From positions 46,235 through 83,382 of the forward strand of contig QEOQ01000312.1 in assembly GCA_010279815.1 (NCBI GenBank): a DNA stretch of 37,148 nucleotides. The letters run 5' to 3'. This DNA comes from Brachionus plicatilis. Its lineage: Eukaryota; Rotifera; Eurotatoria; Ploima; Brachionidae. A program made the translations under genes and the position numbers. The notes beneath the pieces were generated by a model. It searched no databases. It was not told where the DNA came from and was given only the letters and a program-made list of their open reading frames with translations. Below are positions 9,608-20,300 of this stretch, in pieces. The number at the start of each line of letters is the position of its first letter. The stretch's first letter is position 1.

Positions 9608-10383
9608 ACCCATTTAAAGTTTGATCTAAAGCTGATAAGGCAATCCTGTGGAATGTTTTTCTTTAGAAACTATTGTAAAGACAGCGGCTACCTTGTACAA
9701 ATGAATGGCATTGGATCTTCCCGATTAGAGGTCGACGGCTTCCAAACCTCATTCACTTGTATCCGTAAATCAGAAGCCTTGTTCATCAGTTTTGTATGTT
9801 CTGAACTTGTTTCTCTTGATCTTGAGAATCAGACTCATATGCTACCATTTGCCCCTACAAGTAACTGAGGCATTGTGAATTTTGGAACAAAAAACAAAAT
9901 ATTTAAAGTGCCAGAGCTTAAGTTCTGGAGGACCATTAAATGTTGTGTAAATTATAGCAACAGATACATTCTCTATACCACCAATATACTGATTTTACGA
10001 AATTCTGCAATATTTAGAAAATTGTAAATTTAGAATTTTATTAATCCAACGAAACTTTGAGTGATGGTACAGAGAATGTTACAACTTACAGCAGATGTTT
10101 TGGTCGGTCCAAATTAATTAATTAACAATATTTGTTTTTTTGTACCAAAATTCACAATGTTCTGAATTTCATAGAATTTTGCAGAATTAGTATTTGGTGG
10201 TACAAAGGATGTATTGGTTGCTACAATTTCCAGAACATGTTTTGGTCCCTCAGAACTTATGCTTTGGCATCTTTAATATTTTGGTGTTTTTTTTTTTGTA
10301 CCAAAATTCACAATCCCAGTAACTGGGATCATTTAAAAGAAGTGTTGTCAAGCAGCGCTTCACTGCCAGCAAAACCCAAATAA
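9608..10383 (+). pseudogene. Candidate terminal exon interrupted by a transposon
   Basis: After a splice-acceptor-like TTTCCTTTAG the frame is open from 9608 through GYLVQMNGIGSSRLEVDGF and ...THMLPFAPTSN to a TGA at 9866-9868. That TGA is the last codon of the left target duplication of the inserted element. The other copy, at 10318-10326, reads AGT AAC TGG and continues in frame as WDHLKEVLSSSASLPAKPK to a stop at 10381-10383. Excising the element and one target copy therefore gives one uninterrupted frame of about 105 codons. I do not recognise the protein. It may be the last exon of a host gene or part of an older element. Upstream exons were not found with confidence. Confidence 0.5.
9869..10317. 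mobile_element. Non-autonomous MULE-like foldback element (449 bp) with 9-bp target duplication
   Basis: The flanks are AGTAACTGA (9860-9868) and AGTAACTGG (10318-10326), a 9-bp duplication with one later substitution. The ends are inverted: GGCATTGTGAATTTTGG on the left, and the reverse complement of the right is GGGATTGTGAATTTTGG. Similarity between arms continues for about 150 bp with small gaps. A second, internal copy of the right-end sequence (TTGTACCAAAATTCACAAT, ending about 10159) makes the right half a direct repeat. A 9-bp duplication with long inverted ends suggests a Mutator-like element; that superfamily call is inference. Confidence 0.75.
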
Positions 10384-11150
10384 TATCAAATATTATAAAC
10401 AATTTTAAATTTAATATCTGACAGTTTAAGATTTATCCTAAAAATTTTTCAAATTTTTTTAGATGACAATTTTTTATGAAGCACTAGTATTTCAGTATTT
10501 ACGTGATGCAATATTGGATTTAATTTTTGGAAACTAATTTCTAGGATACCGTAAGAAAAAATATATTTATTTTTTATCTAAATTTTTTTTAACTGTCGTG
10601 TTACTGAAGCTCTGAAAGTAAAATTGATAACAAAGTTTAGTTTCAAAAAATGAATAATCATTTGAAGAATTTTATATTTTTGAAAATCATTAGAATTCTG
10701 GGCCAGATCACTAGCAACAATTTTTTTTTTTATTTTGAAATCAGACGCAAGATAGATCTATATTATATCAATTAAATTTGTAAACTTCCCTGTGTGACTC
10801 AATTTGACAAATTTTTTTTAGATTATCCTAATAATTTTTAATTTTAATTTTGCTTTACAATTTTTGAATAATTTTGATTAGAATTTCTCAGCGATAGGCA
10901 ATGAGATCCTGATTAAATTCATATTTAAAAAATAAAAAATTTTCTCAAAAATATTCCATTAACACAAATAGCACATCTTTTTTGTACTCAAATTAGAGTG
11001 TTGAAAAAGCGGTTATTTATTAATTTCCTCAACTAGTCAAAACCTTAATAGAATTTAGTTACAAAAGTGAAAATATTAGAGCTTTAGATTCCGTTAAATT
11101 CATTATAATTAAAATAGCCGCCTTTCTTGAAAAAAAATGGAATTTTTTTA
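10384..11150. other. AT-rich spacer
   Basis: No gene, RNA or structured repeat was recognised. Confidence 0.5.
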
Positions 11151-11169
11151 CAGTACTGCTACGCCATGA

Positions 11170-11345
11170 TGATTTTACGTGAATTTACGAAAATTAACGA
11201 TAATTGACGTATATTTACGTAAAAAAAAGTAATAATTCGCATTTTTACGTAAAGATGGTTTTGTTTATTAACGTTTATTGACGCAATTTTACGAAAATTT
11301 CCGTAATTTTACGTAAATTTCCCAATTTTACTGAAAATTCTAAAA
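11170..11345. repeat. Cluster of TTTACG/CGTAAA words
   Basis: At least ten degenerate copies of TTTACG or CGTAAA occur in 175 bases, in both orientations. The same ATTTTACGTAAATT word occurs in the extra left-arm segment of the foldback element at 8573-9004. A TACAGTACTGC just upstream (about 11150) resembles a Tc1-type end but no matching right end was found. It probably is a truncated transposon with subterminal repeats. Confidence 0.4.
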
Positions 11346-13651
11346 GGGCCAAAAAAGCTGCTGTTTTTCTTAATTTTTTCGTGCAATTTTTTAAAAAATA
11401 AGCTTTTTTTTATTTTTTAAGTTTTTTTTTCAGAAAATAAAAAAAAAACGCCATTTTAGGTAAATTTATGTAAAACATAAAATTCTAATGAGTAAATTTT
11501 CGTAAAATATTGTAAAAAAAAAGGAAAAAAAGGTGAGAAAATGGAAATTTATGAAATTTATTTTATTTTTTCATTAATTTTTTTGTGATTAGACCAATCT
11601 CCATATTTTTCAATTTCTATTTTGATAAGCTTTTAAAGAATATTTAAATTTTAATAATGTATAGTATTTTATAAAACCCTTATTAATTGAAGTTCAGATC
11701 AAATTTTAAGATCAAAAAGATCATTTTAAATTTTATAACTTAATTAATCTAATGATTTTGATAATTTTTGAAAAACAAATACTAAACAGTAGTAGAGATG
11801 CTATGTCTAATAAGGGTTCAGTACCAAATTAGCAACAAAATCATTGAACTCTTAATTATTTAATAATAACATCAATTTTTTAAAAATTTCAGGTTAAGTA
11901 AATTCACAAATTCAAATTCATAGCTTTATATTCATTGATTCAAACAAAATAATTTTATTTTTCCATTTAAACAAATTATAAATTTTAAAAAAGTTAATTT
12001 TTTGTCTTTAATAGGAAATTTTCATTTAAATAAATTAAATTATTGAAACCTATTAAAAATAAATAAAAAGGGATATTTTACAATTCTATATTTGAATATA
12101 AACTTGACATAGCATGTCAAATTATTGCTTAGGAAAAAAATTGTCTTTTTTCTATTATTAAAAAAAAAATACAATTTATGTTTCGATCTTTTGATCTTGA
12201 TCTCAAACTTTAATTTGCCTTTTTAAATGTCCTATATAAGATTCGCATTTTTCAAAACTAAAATAATTTTTCAATAAAAACTTTTTTATATTCTACTTTT
12301 TTTTCTTTATATAAATAATGATAATAATTGAAAGTATTTTGAAAATAAAAGAGGCATACGATTAAACGAATATACAGTAATTTCAAATTCAAAATAAACC
12401 TAAATTTTTTTAATTATTGCATTTTATCCTTTCAATCATTTTTGAAGCATTTAAGTTCAGAAATTACCAAAAAAATATTTTTCAAGATAAATTTTAGAGA
12501 AGCTTCTCTATAGCTTCTTGTTTAAAATAATAAAAAAAGGGATTCTATTTAAATATAATTTTAAAAAGGTATCAGAGTTATTTTCAATATCCAAAATTAG
12601 AACTATTAATAGAAATATTTATTATAATATGTATATATGTAGATATATGTAATATGAATACGTCGAATTCAAATGTATGTTTTCGAGGGACAAAAATGAA
12701 ATCAAGTCAAAAACCACTGGAGTACGACCAGTTCAATCATTCTTTTAATTGTCCATCTGAGATTTACGCATATTAAAAAATATATATAATATGGTGTCAA
12801 TGGTATTAAATTAAATAGGAAAAAGGTTAATTTGTAGTTAATTTTTTTTCTTCAAAATTCAAATAGAAAAAACATAATTTTTATTTAAATAATAATTCTA
12901 GTAAAATATTCACTAAAAAATTTCTTATAAAGATTTAATTATTTTTTCATTAAGTATTAATAAATGTTTATTTTTAATTCAAAACATACATTTCAATCTG
13001 ATTTTAAATTTTTTCTCAAATTTCAGCATTTATTTATTTTCAATTTCAATAATTGTATTATATTTTATTATAAGAATATCTTATGATAAGATATCTTTTC
13101 TATTAAAACTCGTCATCAATTCTCTAGATCTACAAAAAGTAGAAATTCTTCTTTTGAATTTGTAATATTTTAATATGATATTTTAATTTAGTTAATCATT
13201 TTTGGTGATTTGATGGAAAATAAATATCAGAGAAAAGTGTTTTTCTTTTAAAGAGTATCTTTTTACTAATCACTTTTATAAAAAATTTTCTTATAGAGAA
13301 ATATATATTTAATTCTTTATTTTCATTTTGACAGCGAAATGTTGAAGAGCTTATCAAGTCAAATAAAAGGTCAGCTTTAAAGGTAAGAAAAGTTTGAATA
13401 TTTGTTTAATAGATTTTTTATAATCATTGATAATAAAAAAGATTTAAAATTTTTAGAATTTAAGATATTGATCTGAAAATCATTTTTATTCAAATAAACT
13501 TACCATTTTTTAATTTTTAAAATAATCAAAGTTATTTTTAACTGACGAGAAATTTTGATTCAAAGGAGGGATATGAGTGTAATTTTATATAAAAATAAGT
13601 TAAATTATTTTATTCATACGCAAATTTAAACCAATATTAATTTATATATAC
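11346..13651. other. Gene-free AT-rich spacer
   Basis: 2.3 kb of AT-rich sequence with no open frame of note and no recognisable RNA gene. Only small palindromes occur, such as TTGACATAGCATGTCAA near 12102. Confidence 0.5.
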
Positions 13652-13873
13652 ACAATTAAATTATTCAAAAAAAATAATTTATCGTTAGCTTATGTTTTAA
13701 ATTTAGATTTTAAATCCACTTTAATTTTATTTAATAAATGAACAGAAAAAATATTCCTCAAAAATAAAATCCGATAAATTTTTTAACATTAGTTTAGATA
13801 AGCATAAAACTTTTTAAATTAATTAATAAATATTGATTTCAAATTTTACCTGTTTTCATTTATTTTCTATTTT
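13652..13873. repeat. Direct duplication, copy 1 (about 222 bp)
   Basis: Nearly identical to 14569-14788, with scattered substitutions and very few indels, from ACAATTAAATTATT to CATTTATTTTCTATTTT. This copy lies downstream of the WNK stop codon; the other copy lies inside the last WNK intron, within a hAT-like element. A minus-strand AATAAA (13864-13859) inside this copy could serve the WNK transcript. Confidence 0.8.
13859..13864 (-). other. Possible WNK polyadenylation signal
   Basis: Minus-strand AATAAA about 380 bases beyond the stop codon. Such hexamers are frequent in this AT-rich DNA, so the assignment is weak. Confidence 0.25.
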
Positions 13874-14241
13874 CAAAAATTCCAATTTACTTCAATAAAA
13901 TAGTAACTTATAACTTTAAAGTTAAAATAAAGTCTCAATTAATAATTTAAAATTAATTAATAAGAAAAAAATCTTTAAATAAACGGCGTTTAGCATTTTA
14001 AGCGCTAAGTTAATTATAACTGGGAATAAATGCGACGTTAACAAGCCAAAATGCTCATGGTTTTCTTTTTTTTATCAAGTCAAACTGTCCACCGTATATT
14101 ACCGGGCAAAAAAAATCAAATGCTTCATAGTAGAGTTTGAATACATACTTATAGTAATAAGAATAAACAATCAAATCGCATCTAATAAAAATAGACGTTC
14201 TCTTTTCGCCCACACATCACAGATTTAGATGACTTTTTTGG

Positions 14242-14341
14242 TCATTGCTGATTATTTAAGCTTTTCTTGGAACTTTCCATCACATACTTCTGCAATTCGT
14301 CCTGATGTTTTTTGAGCAAATCCTCGATTTCTCTTCTATGT
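14242..14341 (-). CDS. wnk: WNK exon 5: C-terminal coiled coil (residues 1610-1642)
   Basis: A 100-bp exon after the acceptor TTCTACAG. With the two bases left from exon 4 it reads R, then HRREIEDLLKKHQDELQKYV and MESSKKSLNNQQ, stop at 14244-14242. The heptad-like EIxxLLKKHxxEL matches the short coiled coil near the C-terminus of WNKs that mediates WNK-WNK contact. Phase agrees exactly (2+1). Confidence 0.85.
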
Positions 14342-17300
14342 CTGTAGAATTTTATTTAATTTTATTATTTATTTAAAATAAAAAATATGAAAACTAGGGT
14401 TGCTAATCGGTCTATTTTTTTTTAAATGATTAAAATAAATAATCAAAAAAACGATCTCGATAAAATAATTTTTAAAAAATTGAATTTTAATTTTTTGATA
14501 AATTTGTTTTGTAAAAACGAAAAAAAAAATCTTAAAAATTAAAATCATCTTAATCTTTCGTAAAATAAACAATTAAATTATTAAAAAAAAAATTTATCGT
14601 TACCTTATTTTTTAACTTTTGATTTTAAATACACTTTTATTTTATTTAATAAATGAACAGAAAAAATATTTTTCAAAAATAAAATCTGATAAATTTTTTA
14701 ACATTAGTTTAGATAAGCATAAAACTTCTTAAATTAATTAATAAATATTGATTTCAAATTTTACCTGTTTTCATTTATTTTCTATTTTTGATAATTTTGT
14801 TTGGTAAAAACGAAAAAAAAAATCTTAAAAATTAAAATCATCTTAATCTTGTCGTAAAATAAACCTTGTAAAAATTCTTATTCACTTAGTCATAAAAAAA
14901 TTTTAAAACGTTTTTTAAGGTTTAAAAAAACACTTTTTTTGTATTACAGCGTCTTCAGTTCCAAGTGAATGTCTTGTTAGTCATGCCGGTCAAATTCAAA
15001 CCGACTTAAGAAGTTGACTTGACACTAATCACTTAGAAATGCTACTTTTATTCAAAACAATTTAAAAAATTAAAACAGTTTGTAGTGATATAGCTTAATT
15101 TTAAAACAAATTTAAGAGATTCTTTTTTTTGTTATGTTTCTAAAAAATCGAACATTTATTTTTTCTTTTCTTTTTAATTGATTATTTTAATTTTAATCGA
15201 ATAAAAAGAAAAAAATCACGATTTTTTTTTAATGGATTAAAATTTTCGATTTTCGATTAACAACCCTAATGAAAACCAAAAAAAAAAAAATCTACCTCAT
15301 AAAAAGATCTTCAAAATGAGGAAAAGTGTGAGGGTTGATTAAATTGGGCTGGATGGTGGCAAACATTTTGCTTTGATTGTCAACTTGGTTGAAATTGTCA
15401 CTCGGTGTTTGCTTTGTAGGCTGGCTGTTGGCGTATTGCTGGTTGGATTGAGACTGGTTGGGTCGGTTTATGGTCGCATTTTGTGGCGGAACAGTTGGTT
15501 GACTTTTGGCTTGGTAGAAATTTTGTTGCGCTAGTTGATTGACGCCCAACAGGCCAAGTATGAATGCAAAATTGGTGTCGTTTGGCTGAGCCGATTCAAT
15601 GTTGGCATCCACTTCGCAATTAGCCTGAACTTTGACTGGTTCGATGGGTTTGGGCAAATTTTTCCTTTCTTTTAGGTCCATGGAATTTCGTCTGCTCAAT
15701 GACGGAGAGTAGGAGCTGACATTTTCGCTCAAATGCTGCTGGTGAGGATTATGATGGATTGGATTAGCTGTGGGAAAATTGGGCATCTGATACTCTGTGG
15801 CCATTTGATTTGCATCGAGCACTTTTTCGCTCAAAATTTGCTTTATTCTTTCACCAAGCTGTGCCAATATGTCATTTGAATGCTCAATTTTGTGCGTGAG
15901 AACATTTTGAATGGACACTGTTTGGATCAATTTCGGATCTTCCAAACTTACTGCCGAAATTTCTTGCTCTGGCATGGCTGATTCGGCCAAGTGCACACTG
16001 GGCGAATTGAACGACGATTTGCGCACAATTCCCGCATTCATTTGCTGCTGCTGGCTTTGCACTTGGACCAGATTTTGGACGGGATTTTCGTTGATGGGCA
16101 CCAGATTGAATCCGTGTGAAGTGACCATGGTGGGATATGGCTTTGTTTCGGCCTCTGTTTGAGTGGTGCCGTTAAGTGAATTAGTGGAAGTGGGTGACAG
16201 TTTGAGAGTGTAGTTTGAGCCGATGACTGGCGCCGACAATGGGCCCAGACTCGGCTGCAAAGTCTGCAAGCTTAGTGGACTCATGTTGTTCAAGTTTCGA
16301 TTGAACGATTGAATGTTCGGGTTGTGCTGGTTTGCAGCCATATAAGTTTGGTTGTTTATAAACTGAGACATTAGCGCATTGTGCAACAGAGACTGGTGCA
16401 GGCTTTGACTCTGGTATTTGCCTGAATCCACGTGATCGTTGGCATAGACTACTTTGACCAGGTTGGGTATTTGCTGCATGGGTTGGCTTTGGACAGGCGC
16501 TTGGTTGGCTTGGAATACTTTGGGATGATTGGGAGCACTCTGCTGTTGCACTTGGTTTCGATTCGGTTGATTGGCAGTCTGGTTGGACAGACCAGTACTG
16601 TCTACAGAGTTAAGTAGACTCTGTATTTCGAAAGATACCTGGTATTGTTTTTGGACCAAAAATTTGGACGGGTCCAAGTAGTTGTTGGTTTGTTGAATTG
16701 TTGACTGAATTTGTGACTGGTTTTGCATGTTCTGAGCTGTTTGATGGTTGATGCTGACTAAGCTTTGGGGCTTGGAGGCGCCATTTTGGACCTGATGGTT
16801 CTGTGGAAGCTGAGAGACAATTTGGTTCTGGTTTAAATTTTGCTGCAGAGCATAAATGTTGGTAGAGTTGATCGACTGGAGACTGACTAAATTATCGGTG
16901 GCAGATGTTTTCCTGTCACTTGTCGCTTCTGCATTTGTTGGCAGCTTAAAATTGAGAAGCAAAAAATTTTATTTTTCTATTTTATTAATTTCTGTTAAAT
17001 TTAAAGATGCTCGAAAATGTTACCTTGAGTGGCGAAAGTGTTGAATTGAACACTTTGTTTTTTATGCTGTTCAAATTTTGTTTGTTCAAGTTTATGTGTT
17101 GTATGATGTTTTGGATACTTTCGGTCAATGAGTTGGCATAGTCATTTGATAGGACATCGCTGCCAATATTTAGCTAAAATAATTTAAAAAATTTTTTAAA
17201 TTCAAAATTAAATTTACAGGTTAATATTTATTTTTCTTAATGCTAAAAGATTGTTTAGTTTAGGTTTTGCAGAACGCAAAAATTGCTTGACTTAACTTTT

Positions 17301-20300
17301 TTTTGTATTATTGACTAAAGCCGAGTAACTACTACATGCTTATCTTAGACGGTGTATTTACTAATCCAACGAAATTGAATTAGCTTAGCAAATTTTATTC
17401 CAAAAATTTTTACAAGCGATTGCTGAATTAATAGAGTTTTAATTCGTTTGAAAGAAATCAGTTAAATAAGATAGATCAGAATATATATTTTTAGATTAAT
17501 TATCTAGTTTATTATAATTATAAATAAGAAAATTTTTTTTTAAAATAATTTTGAACCAAAAAATTTTTAAGTTAAAATAAACTGAGCGAAATTTACATCT
17601 AAAAAATACTTTTGTGTTTTTTTTTTAAATAAAAATAAAACAATTAATTTAAAATAATTACCTTTTTTTTAACACATAAATAAATTCAGGTGAATTCACT
17701 AATTAAACTAAAACTACGCAATCCATAATTTATCTAAATGTATAAAACTAAATTTCTTTTGTCTACAAAAGTTAACTATCAAGGATCGATTTGTTTAAAT
17801 ATTTTTTAAACAAAATTTTCCAAATTTTTTTAAACTTTAATTTATATTTTATAAATAACTTAACTTTATAACAATTCTTAGAGGTGATGCGAATTGTCAG
17901 AGATAATCAGGAATTAGCTAAATCATATTTTTTTATAGCAAAAGAATTTATTAATTTTTAGATATAAATATTAACATAGTTTATTCAAGTGCAAAATCGA
18001 AAGCCAAAAAATAAAAATATAACAGAGAAAGAAACTATTAAATAAAGATAAATTATCTTTCGATAGATCAGATTTAAAGCCGTATACCCTTCCCAATAAA
18101 TTGATACAATTAAACCCGAATTATAGAATGCTCTATGTATCATCTTACATAGACTTCTATAAGGCCAGTTGATTCAAAATTACGCTTAATTATGAAATAT
18201 TAAATTTTGAAATTAAACTCATCGTTTAAAACTCTTTTTGAATTGTTTTATCTCAATCAATAATTGTACAAGTTATTTAATGTGTGCAATAGAAATGGTA
18301 TTAAGCTACAAAGCCTGGTACAAATACCATTTAATTTCAAATATTTAGCTTGATATAAGAAAGATAGATAAAATCTCTAAAAAAAATCAAAGTAAAATAA
18401 ACATAAATTTCCTTTAAATTTAAAAATTTTATTAATCAAAATGAAATCTATGACGAAAAAAATAGAGCTAATGAAATGCTGCATATTGATTGAAACCCAA
18501 TCTATTTTGATTAAAAAAGATATCTTTGTAAAATTATCTCAAATAATGGAATTAACAATGCAGATTAGTTACTTTTAACAAGGATGTTCAAGCCAAATTA
18601 ATTACCTCATCTTGAGTATCATGTTAAAATTTGGTTTCCTTAGTATCCTAATACAGAAGCAAATATTCTCGAATATATACAAAAAAGAGTAACTAAATTT
18701 ATTTTCGACTTATAACAATTTAATAATAACAATTCAATTTAATTTATTATTAAATTGTTATAAGTCGAATTGTAAGCTTAGAGCAAGGCATATTTCTTTG
18801 ATAAACGATAGTTATAATTAAGTACAAGCGTTTAACTTATAGATGCGCTTGTATTCAAAAATCAGAAAAGTATGTTAGTTGCATCTATTTATTTTGTTAT
18901 GCCCCTCTAGTAATATAATCCGAAATTTTAATTATCTAAAAGCTAATTTTCAAAATTTGCGCCAAAATTCGAAAAAAAATAAATAATTTTAGTGTAATTT
19001 CGATTTTATTATTCATTTCAACTAGAAGTTAATACTAAAATTAATGTGTGTTATTGATACCCTAAGACACTTGTTAAGTGCATCAGGCTGAAAAACTTTT
19101 CTTCTTGCATGCTAGAGGTCTATGTACTCTATTTTTTTAATTTTGGTTTTAGTGCACACCAGTTTGAATGATGATGTTGATATTTTTCTGATTTTTTTTT
19201 TTNNNNNNNNNNNNNNNNNNNNNNNNNNNNNNNNNNNNNNNNNNNNNNNNNNNNAAATTATAATTTATTATTTTTAATTAAAAAAAAAACTGTATCATAT
19301 ATTTTTATATATTGAAAAAATATCAGAACAATTCAAGAATACTGTTATTCAATGGCAAGATTAACATTGAAAAGACAATACTCAAAATCCAACTTTTTTA
19401 GAAAGCTTATTTACGAAAAATCTCTTATTAAATTCAAATAATTTTTGTTTAATCTTTTAGTTTTCAGTTAAATGAACAATGTAGGAAAAAAACACAAAAA
19501 ATTTTTTAACAAGTTTTAACTAAAATTTCATGATAAAATAAAAAATTTAATCGACAGAAAAAATTTAAACAACTTATATTCAAAAGAAAATAATTTATTT
19601 TTTAATGCTTTGGATTATTTTTTCCCCTATAAATAAGACAACTATTACATATAATATATTAATATAGCACTAATTCAAAAAAACTAGCAGGCAAACTTCA
19701 AAAAAGATTAAAATTTAGACTTAAAATTTTATTTAGATATTTGTTTAAATGCACATGTAGAAATTTTCAAGATAATACCTATAAAAAATCAAAAGTTATT
19801 CAATAAAAACATAAGACGCTTAAATTTTTAAAATTTTGGAAAAACTGTCATTTTTTAGTGTTTATTGACTAACTGTACGAAAACTAGTAGGACAAAAAAA
19901 ATCTATGGCTCGTTTTAATCATAAAAAATATCTACAAAATGATATTTAAAACTAGCTACACATAAATAGTGTCTTATGAGAGCAACCTAGATCAAAGGTA
20001 GTGGTCAATTAATAGGGCAGAGTGGATAAATTTTGAAAAATAAATTTCAAAAAAAATATGAATTTTGGAAACTAGGAAAAAAGTCTTTGACAAACATTCA
20101 CTACTATAACATTACAAGATCGTACTATATCATTACTTATTTTGATTTTGATTTATTTTTTTCTCTTATTATTTTTCAAAATTATTTTTCATTTCTGGTT
20201 TAAAAATCAAAATTGGGAAAAGCAACTTTTATTTTTCTTGCATTGAATTTTAGAAATAATACTTCCATTCTCTTAAAAAAGATCTTTCATCAAATACTAA

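Larger units (their letters stand above)
14395..15268. mobile_element. Non-autonomous hAT-like element (874 bp) in WNK intron 4
   Basis: A perfect 8-bp direct duplication ATGAAAAC flanks it (14387-14394 and 15269-15276). The ends are inverted: TAGGGTTGCTAATCG on the left against TAGGGTTGTTAATCG as the reverse complement of the right. An 8-bp duplication and TAGGGTTG ends are what hAT transposases leave. It has no transposase. Internally it holds a 220-bp segment duplicated from outside the element, bracketed by an 80-bp direct repeat. It fills almost all of the 954-bp intron, with its right target copy 20 bases from the exon 4 donor. Confidence 0.88.

Noticed and set aside
14369..14572. 67-codon minus-strand ORF in WNK intron 4
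   Set aside because: Lies within the hAT-like element and is Phe/Ile/Lys-rich low-complexity translation.
15911..17044. Plus-strand ORFs opposite the WNK Gln-rich exon
   Set aside because: Shadow frames of the minus-strand exon; composition explained by it.
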